DNA of 44,551 nt from NCBI RefSeq assembly GCF_014897815.1, contig NZ_JABUZG010000049.1, positions 1-44,551 on the forward strand, given 5' to 3'. Of the stretch, positions 35,597-42,232 are shown piece after piece. Under the pieces are notes generated by a model. It made no database searches. It worked only from the letters and a program-made list of their open reading frames with translations, and had not been told where the DNA came from. The stretch comes from Psychrobacter sp. PG1. Lineage in GTDB: Bacteria; Pseudomonadota; Gammaproteobacteria; Pseudomonadales; Moraxellaceae. The translations under genes and the position numbers were made by a program. Within the stretch, counting starts at the first letter, position 1. Each line of letters opens with the position of its first letter.

Positions 35597-35627
35597 TGAC
35601 TATATTTAGTTTGACTGAATTATATTA
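35597..35627 (-). promoter_or_regulatory. Candidate promoter and NrdR-like box of nrdB
   Basis: The minus strand has TAATATAAT at about 35617-35625, which could be a -10, and ACTAAATATAGTC at 35599-35611, resembling one NrdR box (consensus ACACWATATATWGTGT, from memory). Only one box is clear, whereas NrdR usually binds a pair. If real, nrdB would be expressed on its own despite its distance from nrdA. Confidence 0.3.
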
Positions 35628-36008
35628 CAAGTGCTCTAAAGATATCTGTTCTGACGTCTGTCCATCATTCATATACGCTTTAAATATCTCACTCAGCTCG
35701 CTATCGTCCAAACCTTCCAATTCATCGATCGCACTCTTACGCAGCGCACTCAAGCCATCATCATCTGATAGTTGCTGCATTTCTTTCTGTACGTCTTTTT
35801 TAGTCACTCTCTTTACTGGTTTTTTCAATACTTTTGTAGCGACTTTCTTTAATGCTTCTGGTTTTGCTGCTGTGCCTTCGCCTAATTGCTCACGGACGTC
35901 TGCGATGTCGACTTCTACTTGTACGATATGCGAGCCACCATCGTTTAGGTCTGAAAATACGTTTGGGATAAACAAACCACCGTCTTTGATGATTGCGGTA
36001 TATTGCAC
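35625..36008 (-). CDS. Third gene of the relBE-type operon, with an antitoxin-like C-terminal tail
   Basis: The 127-residue product begins QYTAIIKDGGLFIPNVF, has a Lys-rich middle (KKVATKVLKKPVKRVTKKD) and an acidic C-terminal part. Its last 15 residues, MNDGQTSEQISLEHL, match the antitoxin's MNDGQTSIKVTLDDL at 9 positions, with three further conservative changes; the DNA also matches. The start is GTG with GGAGG just before it; an ATG two bases upstream is out of frame. It begins 36 bp after relE. I do not know the family. An accessory antitoxin or toxin-binding protein is inferred from the shared tail. Confidence 0.7.
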   Translation of the reverse strand: MQYTAIIKDGGLFIPNVFSDLNDGGSHIVQVEVDIADVREQLGEGTAAKPEALKKVATKVLKKPVKRVTKKDVQKEMQQLSDDDGLSALRKSAIDELEGLDDSELSEIFKAYMNDGQTSEQISLEHL

Positions 36009-36044
36009 ATGACCTCCGTCGTTTTTATTGTTTGTGTGTTTTAA

Positions 36045-36332
36045 TTATGGCTGGCGTGTCGCAAGCGCATCATATACTTTGTTATTCTCTCTTTTACCTA
36101 CTGCTAATACATAAACCACTACCACATCATCTTTTACGGTATATACCAGACGATAGCCTACGGTGCGTAATTTGATTTTATAAGTATCGGTATGTCCCGA
36201 TAGTTTTGACGCAGGCACATGAGGGTTTGACAATCGCTGCTGTAATTTTTTCTTAAACTGTTGCTGAATACTGGGCGCTAGCTTTTTCCATTCTTTTAAC
36301 GCGAGAGGATGAAACTCAAGATTATAAGTCAT
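36045..36332 (-). CDS. relE: RelE-family mRNA interferase toxin
   Basis: Ribosome-dependent mRNA endonuclease toxin. The 95-residue product aligns without gaps to E. coli RelE from memory: ALKEWKKLAP, KKKL, YKIKLRTVGYRLVY and VLAVGKRE. The catalytic residues keep the same numbers: Lys52, Lys54, Arg61, Arg81 and Tyr87. All are present, so the toxin should be active. Its ATG overlaps the end of the antitoxin gene by 11 bp, giving coupled translation. The operon lies between nrdA and nrdB. Confidence 0.94.
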   Translation of the reverse strand: MTYNLEFHPLALKEWKKLAPSIQQQFKKKLQQRLSNPHVPASKLSGHTDTYKIKLRTVGYRLVYTVKDDVVVVYVLAVGKRENNKVYDALATRQP

Positions 36333-36573
36333 CCAATGTGACCTTTATAGATGTTTGCCCGTCATTCATCCGTGCGCTAACGGTTTGGCTTAATGCCATG
36401 TCGTCCATCGCTTCCATCATGCGCTCGAATACGTCTGTGGAAACTAAGTAAGCCACGGGTTTATTGTGGTTTAGAATAGCAATGGACTCGCCGTCTGACT
36501 GTTTAATCAGTGCCGAAGGGTTGGTCTTTAACTCTGATATACTGGCTGTTTGTGTTGCAAATATTGGCTGCAT
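36322..36573 (-). CDS. Phd/YefM-type antitoxin of the RelE toxin
   Basis: The 83-residue product has a Phd/YefM N-terminal DNA-binding fold (ATQTASISELKTNPSALIKQ, ESIAILNHNKPVAYLVS). Its toxin-binding C-terminus ends IKVTLDDL, like the VRVTLDEL end of E. coli RelB (from memory). It should neutralise the RelE product and repress the operon, with the toxin as co-repressor. GGAG lies before the ATG. Two identical palindromes stand upstream. The common label for this combination is RelB or StbD. Confidence 0.92.
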   Translation of the reverse strand: MQPIFATQTASISELKTNPSALIKQSDGESIAILNHNKPVAYLVSTDVFERMMEAMDDMALSQTVSARMNDGQTSIKVTLDDL

Positions 36574-36586
36574 AATTTATTCTCCA

Positions 36587-36634
36587 CTAATATTAGGTCT
36601 ATATATAGGGCTAATATTAGCACAGAAATTAGGT
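36587..36634 (-). promoter_or_regulatory. Toxin-antitoxin promoter with two identical palindromic operators
   Basis: CTAATATTAG occurs at 36587-36596 and 36611-36620, with centres 24 bp apart. Between them lies TATATATAG, a likely -10. TTAGGTCT is repeated at 36592-36599 and 36627-36634. Paired palindromes over the promoter are the usual arrangement for autoregulation of Phd/RelB-type antitoxins. Confidence 0.7.
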
Positions 36635-36655
36635 CTTATTTGTTAATCTATATAT

Positions 36656-36727
36656 TTTGTAGGGTGCGCCTCGCGTATGGTTAAACACAATTTTCATGTT
36701 GTCGGTGCGCTTGGCGCACCCTACAAA
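36656..36727. repeat. Inverted-repeat element with TTTGTAGGGTGCGCC ends
   Basis: A perfect 15-bp inverted repeat, TTTGTAGGGTGCGCC and GGCGCACCCTACAAA, bounds a 72-bp segment. A third end, GCGCACCCTACAA, lies at 36853-36865, so the unit may have multiplied or been rearranged. GTAGGGTGCGC-type repeats are common in proteobacterial intergenic DNA; I know no agreed name. There is no coding capacity. Confidence 0.75.
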
Positions 36728-36802
36728 TACTTCGAGCGACCACTCCCAAACACAGCCTGCATCGCCATCGTCGTTAGCAGGATATCGCTATAGTCAGGGC
36801 TA
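36723..36802 (-). pseudogene. Short transposase-like remnant
   Basis: The minus-strand frame reads PDYSDILLTTMAMQAVFG before SGRSKYL-stop. It resembles the YSD...ALTLKLVFGL stretch near the N-terminus of IS5-type transposases. Only about 26 codons are readable; no other part is found. It is flanked by GCGCACCCTACAA direct repeats at 36715 and 36853. This is a weak, memory-based call. Confidence 0.35.
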
Positions 36803-36851
36803 AAAAGCCTTGTTAAGGCGTCTTTATTTTTTCTTAACGGCTTTTTCGTTT
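36801..36851 (-). terminator. Terminator of the 306-codon gene
   Basis: AAAAAGCCGTTAAG and CTTAACAAGGCTTTTT pair with a small bulge, with T-runs at both ends. It lies just downstream of the minus-strand gene that ends at 36874 and may work in both directions. Confidence 0.7.
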
Positions 36852-36873
36852 GAGCGCACCCTACAATTCTAAC

Positions 36874-37794
36874 TCACCCTATGCCGTTTGATATGGCACG
36901 ATTTATAGATAACGCCCATGCTCTATTATGTATAATTCGTTGATGTGGAAGATCGCTATTGATAATTTGATTTTTCGTTAGCTTTGATAGTTCTTCCCAT
37001 TCACTATTAAACACATATGTCGCATTATCAAATTCCATACTTTCAAGAATGTATACATCTTCGCTAGTAAAACCATAAACAAAGTAACCATTAAACCCTG
37101 CGCGTCCCGTAGCTAAAAAGTCTGGCTCTTTCTGAGAGATTACTCTCATTCTGTATTCAATCACTTTTCTATCTTTCTCTTCTAAATGCTCTATTCTCTG
37201 AGAAATAATATCTTTAGCTTTACTCCAAGGATACTGACCTGAAGGTAAAATATCCCATTGTAGGTGCTTTAATCGGGGACCGACTATCTCTTGTTTTTCA
37301 ACATCGTATATATTGAACTCTGAAAAGCATTCAAGCATTAAATTCGTTACATGTATATTTCTAGTTTCATCTGTATCGTTTAAATCCAAAATAGAAGAAG
37401 ATAAAAATAAGCTATTGTCAATATCAACTATCTCAAAGGTTTCAGAAGGTGCAGCAACATATTCTCGAGGATACTTTTTAGCAGTTCTTGTTTTCAAACC
37501 ATAGTGGGTGCCACCTTGCCAATCTCTCGAAGCTCCATAAAACATAATAGATTGTGGTACTTTGGGAAGATCTTCACGCTTTATTTCTTTCCCACTAGCA
37601 TTAAACTTTGTAAAGTTACCCAATATAGCAGGAATCAAATAATCACCTATACTAGGATTTTTATCAAATCCTATAAGCGTCAGTAAATTTTTGGAAATAT
37701 CTTCCAATGGAACTGCTAATCTAACTTTCTCAGCATTTCCTGCAATTTTTAATAACTTAGTCAATGAACGTACGGAATTCCCTTTAAATTTCAT
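36874..37794 (-). CDS. Uncharacterised 306-residue protein, AT-rich accessory gene between nrdA and nrdB
   Basis: I recognise no named domain. Visible motifs are KNPSIGDYLIPAILGNFTKFNA near the middle of the N-terminal half, SQRIEHLEEKDRKVIEYRMRVI, then FLATGRAGFNGYFVYGF, DNATYVFNSEWEELSKLTKN and HQRIIHNRAWALSI at the C-terminus. From memory, the same C-terminal motif order occurs in uncharacterised proteins of many unrelated bacteria, which fits transfer. There is no signal peptide or membrane segment. Its base composition is more AT-rich than nrdA. AAGGAAAG before the ATG supports the start. A defence or stress role is conjecture. Confidence 0.72.
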   Translation of the reverse strand: MKFKGNSVRSLTKLLKIAGNAEKVRLAVPLEDISKNLLTLIGFDKNPSIGDYLIPAILGNFTKFNASGKEIKREDLPKVPQSIMFYGASRDWQGGTHYGLKTRTAKKYPREYVAAPSETFEIVDIDNSLFLSSSILDLNDTDETRNIHVTNLMLECFSEFNIYDVEKQEIVGPRLKHLQWDILPSGQYPWSKAKDIISQRIEHLEEKDRKVIEYRMRVISQKEPDFLATGRAGFNGYFVYGFTSEDVYILESMEFDNATYVFNSEWEELSKLTKNQIINSDLPHQRIIHNRAWALSINRAISNGIG

Positions 37795-37815
37795 CTAACT
37801 TTCCTTATAAAAAAT

Positions 37816-37828
37816 AAGTTACTAACTT
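37816..37828. promoter_or_regulatory. Short palindrome upstream of the 306-codon gene
   Basis: AAGTTACTAACTT is a 6+1+6 palindrome 21 bp upstream of the start codon, between the ribosome site and the likely promoter. It could be an operator; the site is short enough to be chance. Confidence 0.3.
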
Positions 37829-37966
37829 GAAAAATGAATACTCACTTATAATGTTTTACTTTCGGCCTATACATGGACTTTGTATATTAAAGTGAACAGC
37901 GAGCTTGACCCAAAAGCCAAACCCGCTATCCGTCAAAATTCTATTTAAAGAGTTTCTCTTGCAAAC

Positions 37967-40243
37967 CTAGATCTTACATGCACCGCCAGCACAATCATCT
38001 TCCATATCCGCTTGCGCATCGTTCGCACCATCACGCGTGTTATGGTAGTACAACGTCTTCACGCCCAGCTTATACGCGTTTAGCAAGTCTTTTAGCAATA
38101 TCTTCATCGGTACACGACCGCCTTCATAACGAACGGGATCGTAGTTGGTATTGGCAGAGATACTTTGATCGACGAATTTCTGCATGACAGCGACCAGCCT
38201 TAGGTAACCATCATTGTTTGGCATTTGCCATAGTAGCTCATACTGATTTTTTAGCTTATCAATCTCAGGCACGACTTGCTTTAAGATGCCGTCCTTTGAC
38301 GCTTTGATAGAGACCAGACCGCGTGGTGGCTCGATACCGTTGGTCGCGTTGGCGATCTGACTAGAGGTCTCAGACGGCATCAAGGCAGTTAGAGTAGAGT
38401 TGCGCAGACCGTGAGTAGTGATTTCAGTACGCAGCGTTTCCCAATCGAGATGTAGCGGCTCTTGGCAGATTTTATCCAAGTCTTTTTTGTACGTATCAAT
38501 CGGCAAGATACCTTGTGAGTACGTCGTCTCATTGAACGCAGGACACGCGCCTTGCTCTTTTGCCAATTTGTTTGACGCTTTCAAGAGATAAAATTGCAAC
38601 GCTTCAAACGTTTGATGGGTGAGACCTAATGCTGAGTCGTCCGAATAGCGCACGCCATTTTTCGCAAGGTAATACGCATAGTTAATCACGCCCACACCGA
38701 GCGTACGGCGACGCATGCTGCCGTTTTGAGCTGCTTTGACTGGATAGTCTTGATAGTCGAGCAGGGCATCAAGCGCACGGACGATGAGCTCGGCTGGCTC
38801 TTCGATATCGCTGACGTTGTCGACTTTACCCAAGTTGACCGCTGATAACGTACAAAGCGCGATTTCGCCTGCTTCGTCATTGATGTTATCTAGTGGCTTG
38901 GTCGGTAGGGCGATTTCCATACATAGATTTGACTGACGAATCGGCGCAACGCTCGCGTCAAATGGGCTATGGGTGTTGCAATGATCGACGTTTTGGATAT
39001 AGATACGACCCGTACTCGCACGCTCTTGCATCATTAGGCTGAACAAGTCGGCTGCTGGGATTTGACGGCTACGAATAGCAGGGTCATTTTCGTACTTGGT
39101 GTATAACTCTTCGAATTTGTCTTGATCTTCAAAGAACGCATCATACAAGCCAGGGGTGTCACCTGGTGAGAATAACGAGATGTCTTGACCTTTGATTAGG
39201 CGAGTGTACATGGTTTTATTTAACTGTACGCCATAATCCATATGACGGACACGGTTGTCTTCCACGCCGCGGTTGTTTTTGAGTACCAGTAATGACTCGA
39301 CTTCTAAATGCCATAGTGGATAAAACAACGTCGCTGCACCACCACGGACGCCGCCTTGTGAGCAGCATTTCACCGCAGTTTGGAACAGTTTATAGAATGG
39401 GATACAACCCGTATGCTGCGCTTCACCGCCACGGATAGGGCTACCAAGGGCGCGGATGCGACCCGCGTTGATGCCGATACCAGCACGCTGTGACACATAG
39501 CGTACGATGGCGCTGGTGGTCGCGTTGATCGAGTCTAGGCTATCACCACATTCGATCAATACGCATGAGCTAAACTGACGCGATGGGGTACGCACGCCTG
39601 CCATGATAGGTGTTGGTAGCGAGATTTTGAATTGCGACGTCGCATCGTAAAAACGCTTTACGTAGTCCAAACGGTCTGACTTGTCATAACGGCTAAACAA
39701 ACACATACCAACCAGCATGTACAAGAACTGCGGGCTTTCAAAGACGGTCTTGTTGACACGGTCTTGGACGAGGTATTTACCTGCCATTTGCTCAACAGCG
39801 GCATAAGCAAGGTTCATATCGCGCCAGTGATCAAGATAAGCTTCTAATTCATCAAACTCAGCACGGCTATAATCAGCTAGGATATGCTGATCGTATTTTC
39901 CTGCGTCGGTCAGTTTTTTGACATGATCATAAAGGTGCGGCGGGGTAAATTTATTGTAAGCAATTTTACGCAGATGGAAAATCGCCAAACGCGCAGCCAA
40001 ATACTGATAATCAGGCGTATCTTCAGAGATAAGATCTGCTGCTGACTTGATGATGGTCTCGTGAATATCGCGAGTCTTGATACCTTCATAAAACTGAATG
40101 TGCGACTTTAGCTCAACTTGCGACACAGACACATTATCCAAATTGTGAGCTGCCCACTCGATTACCTTATGAATTTTATCCAAATCAATAAGCTCTAATC
40201 GTCCGTCACGTTTGGTCACTTTGATTTTGTCGATGTGTGTCAT
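37967..40243 (-). CDS. nrdA: Class Ia ribonucleotide reductase, alpha subunit
   Basis: Reduces ribonucleoside diphosphates using the NrdB radical. The 758-residue product starts with an ATP-cone (KVTKRDGRLELIDLDKIHKVI), giving dATP feedback control. FSSCVLIECGDS holds the first active-site cysteine, SNLCMEIALPT the radical cysteine, and the end DDCAGGACKI the C-terminal redox cysteines. AGAGGG precedes the ATG. A pair of candidate NrdR boxes lies upstream. The usual downstream partner nrdB is 2.4 kb away. Confidence 0.97.
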   Translation of the reverse strand: MTHIDKIKVTKRDGRLELIDLDKIHKVIEWAAHNLDNVSVSQVELKSHIQFYEGIKTRDIHETIIKSAADLISEDTPDYQYLAARLAIFHLRKIAYNKFTPPHLYDHVKKLTDAGKYDQHILADYSRAEFDELEAYLDHWRDMNLAYAAVEQMAGKYLVQDRVNKTVFESPQFLYMLVGMCLFSRYDKSDRLDYVKRFYDATSQFKISLPTPIMAGVRTPSRQFSSCVLIECGDSLDSINATTSAIVRYVSQRAGIGINAGRIRALGSPIRGGEAQHTGCIPFYKLFQTAVKCCSQGGVRGGAATLFYPLWHLEVESLLVLKNNRGVEDNRVRHMDYGVQLNKTMYTRLIKGQDISLFSPGDTPGLYDAFFEDQDKFEELYTKYENDPAIRSRQIPAADLFSLMMQERASTGRIYIQNVDHCNTHSPFDASVAPIRQSNLCMEIALPTKPLDNINDEAGEIALCTLSAVNLGKVDNVSDIEEPAELIVRALDALLDYQDYPVKAAQNGSMRRRTLGVGVINYAYYLAKNGVRYSDDSALGLTHQTFEALQFYLLKASNKLAKEQGACPAFNETTYSQGILPIDTYKKDLDKICQEPLHLDWETLRTEITTHGLRNSTLTALMPSETSSQIANATNGIEPPRGLVSIKASKDGILKQVVPEIDKLKNQYELLWQMPNNDGYLRLVAVMQKFVDQSISANTNYDPVRYEGGRVPMKILLKDLLNAYKLGVKTLYYHNTRDGANDAQADMEDDCAGGACKI

Positions 40244-40413
40244 GTTGCCCTCTTAAGTTGATAACTTGGTAATTATTTATAATGTTGCTTATAGTGATGC
40301 TGCACAGTCAGTAAACGGCAGGCATTCTTTATAATGCTACGATGCTTGCGCCGCGATAGGTGTTTTTTTAGGCAAAAATCTACCGCTACTCATAGTGACA
40401 ATTAAATTCACTG

Positions 40414-40461
40414 AGTACTACATATAGCGTGTTTGTTAGTAGGTAGGCACAATATAGCGGG
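40414..40461 (-). promoter_or_regulatory. Candidate NrdR box pair upstream of nrdA
   Basis: The minus strand has ACGCTATATGTAGTAC (about 40414-40429) and CCCGCTATATTGTGCC (about 40446-40461), each matching the NrdR consensus at about 10-12 of 16 positions. The centres are about 31 bp apart, the spacing known for NrdR box pairs. They lie about 170-215 bp before the nrdA ATG. The rest of the gap 40244-40768 shows no gene; a 65-codon frame there is not convincing. Confidence 0.5.
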
Positions 40462-40683
40462 AAAATTTTGAAAATACTATATTGATTTTAGCATCAAACT
40501 ATGTTGCTGTGAGGTTGTGCTGTGTCCGAATTTTAGCAAAGGACGATGGGGTAAGGGTTAGACGCGATTGACTCAAATAATAAGTTTTTTGTAAAAATCG
40601 TATGATCATTTGCTTTTTATTCGCGAGTAAATGACCCACCAATAAGGGGACATAGAACAATAATAATGAGGGCGCAGATTGTA

Positions 40684-40751
40684 CAGCAAACCACAAAAAA
40701 TCGCCACCCGTATGAATGACGATTTCGACGGAAAAGCGGCTGGCTTTTTTT
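40684..40751 (-). terminator. Probable terminator of the DUF493 gene
   Basis: The minus strand has GCCAGCCG and, 44 bases on, CGGGTGGC, which pair with one mismatch and are followed by GATTTTTTG. The loop contains a further weak stem (GTCGAAATCGTC region). It lies 18 bp after the stop. Confidence 0.5.
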
Positions 40752-40768
40752 AAACGACAATTATCTAT

Positions 40769-41161
40769 TTATACGACCAAACGAACTGTTTTGGCAGCGT
40801 CGAGTGAGGCATACAGCACATTGACCTGATCGGCTGCTGTAAGATATAGATTGACCCGTGCTGAATGGAAGCGACCCGTTTTAGACGGTTTCACTTCTAT
40901 CGAGGCCAAATCAAAATCAGGGAACTGACTGCCCAAGATAAGCTTCACTTCGTTGAGTAAGTTCTCACGCTCGCCTTCATGACCAATGATGCTAAGTGGA
41001 TAGTTCATTGGAAAGTCCCAAAGCTCAGGATTTTGAATATCCGTCCTTTTGCCTGTGATCACACCTTGATTGGGCGTTAGGTTGGTCATTTTTACTGATT
41101 TTTCATTTGTTGGTGCTTGGTTGTTGTTTTGATTGGTGCTGTCTTTTGGATCGTCAGTCAT
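40769..41161 (-). CDS. ybeD: DUF493 / YbeD-family protein
   Basis: The 130-residue product ends in an ACT-like YbeD fold of about 90 residues: LWDFPMNYPLSIIGHEGE, SIEVKPSKTGRFHSARVNLYLTAADQVNVLYASLDAAKTVRLVV. The N-terminal 40 residues, rich in Asn, Gln and Lys, are an extension. GAGG lies before the ATG at 41161; codon 25 (MTNLTPNQG) is another possible start. In E. coli ybeD sits beside lipB; that context is absent here. Function unknown. Confidence 0.85.
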   Translation of the reverse strand: MTDDPKDSTNQNNNQAPTNEKSVKMTNLTPNQGVITGKRTDIQNPELWDFPMNYPLSIIGHEGERENLLNEVKLILGSQFPDFDLASIEVKPSKTGRFHSARVNLYLTAADQVNVLYASLDAAKTVRLVV

Positions 41162-41345
41162 GATGTGTGCCTCGCTTTATTAAATGTTAGCTATTAGCAT
41201 AAGAGCTTTATCCACCATTTATAGTGGCACTAAACTTATAATTCAAGTGCTAACATGGCAATGACAGTATGCTATGGATCACTGTGATCTGTCATAAATT
41301 TTGCTCAGTCATCCATGCTAATCACACGCAAATACACCTATCAGC

Positions 41346-42044
41346 TCATTTTTTATAAGCACAAACAGCGACATAATCCCCACGGTCGTAGCCTTCGACG
41401 ACTTCTTGCACCTTGTCATTGGCATACATAGGATGGGTCAGTAAGGTTTGTGCATACTCAAAATCGACGAAACCATTGGCTTGCATCAGCGCGATTTTTT
41501 CATCAGAGGTGCGCCAATTTGCTGATTTAACCAGCTCAATAGGATAGGGGTCAGCAGGAGAGATATGCGCAAGTAGCGGATGCTCCCAAGTATTTAATGA
41601 GCTTGCCAAATTATATAAGCTCGCAAAACCGCTTTCTTTTGGCACATCGATAACAATCAATTTGCCGCCCGTTTTTAAGGCATCAAATGCTTTTTTAATA
41701 CAGATATCCAAATCGTTGATGTAGCTGACACTGCCGTTAAACATGATGATATCAAACTTATTTGGCTCAATATCGCAAGTCTCGGCAGGACTAATATCCA
41801 CTTGCAGACCGCGTTTTTCGGCAATGGCGGCCATGTCTTTTGAAGGCTCAATGCCGTGCCTGATATGGATATCATAATCCTGCGCCAATAGTGACTCAAG
41901 CAGTCCACTACCGCAGCCGATAGACAATATCTCACTGTCCTTATCTAAAAAATGAGCGACCAGTTTTAGCTCACTGGTCAGTAAGTTTTGGTTGTCAAAA
42001 AACCAGCTGTCATACGCGCTTGCGTGTTCATCGAATGCTGCCAT
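41346..42044 (-). CDS. Class I SAM-dependent methyltransferase
   Basis: The 232-residue protein has motif I in EILSIGCGSGLLESLL (about 55-70), an acidic residue at the end of strand 2 (IEPSKDMAAIAEKRGL), and IIMFNGSVSYINDLDICIKKAFDALKTGGKLIVIDVPKE for motifs II and III. The start, FDEHASAYDSWFFDNQNLLTSE, is typical of small-molecule methyltransferases of the UbiE/BioC type. The substrate is unknown. AAGGAGAAA before the ATG is a strong ribosome site. A family-B repeat begins 27 bp upstream. Confidence 0.85.
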   Translation of the reverse strand: MAAFDEHASAYDSWFFDNQNLLTSELKLVAHFLDKDSEILSIGCGSGLLESLLAQDYDIHIRHGIEPSKDMAAIAEKRGLQVDISPAETCDIEPNKFDIIMFNGSVSYINDLDICIKKAFDALKTGGKLIVIDVPKESGFASLYNLASSLNTWEHPLLAHISPADPYPIELVKSANWRTSDEKIALMQANGFVDFEYAQTLLTHPMYANDKVQEVVEGYDRGDYVAVCAYKK

Positions 42045-42070
42045 GATGTTTCTCCTTGAGTATTTTTTGT

Positions 42071-42179
42071 TGTATCGTTAATCCACTATAAAAGAGTGAC
42101 AGCGTTAACCTCGCTTAAAGTATTACTCATACATCTGCACTTGGTTGCCTTGTCACTGTTTTAAATTGAATCAACTATA
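42071..42179 (-). mobile_element. MITE-like repeat, family B, copy 2
   Basis: A 109-bp element. The right end, read in reverse complement, is TATAGTTGATTCAATTTAAA, which matches the left end of copy 1 at 16 of 20 positions. The interior GTTGCCTTG, CACTGTTTTAAAT and CTTAAAGTAT are shared with copy 1. It sits directly upstream of the methyltransferase start, so the gene's promoter must lie inside or beyond it. Confidence 0.75.
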
Positions 42180-42232
42180 TTGAATAGTACGTGACGTTAA
42201 ATTTGCCATAAAGCTAGCACCTTGCATAGGGG

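Noticed and set aside
36045..36573. The toxin-antitoxin pair as HigBA, ParDE or YoeB-YefM
   Set aside because: The toxin matches E. coli RelE at catalytic positions 52, 54, 61, 81 and 87 with equal length; YoeB and HigB have different active sites.
40499..40696. A 65-codon minus-strand frame between nrdA and the DUF493 gene
   Set aside because: It lies between a terminator and the nrdA promoter region, with no ribosome site or family pattern.
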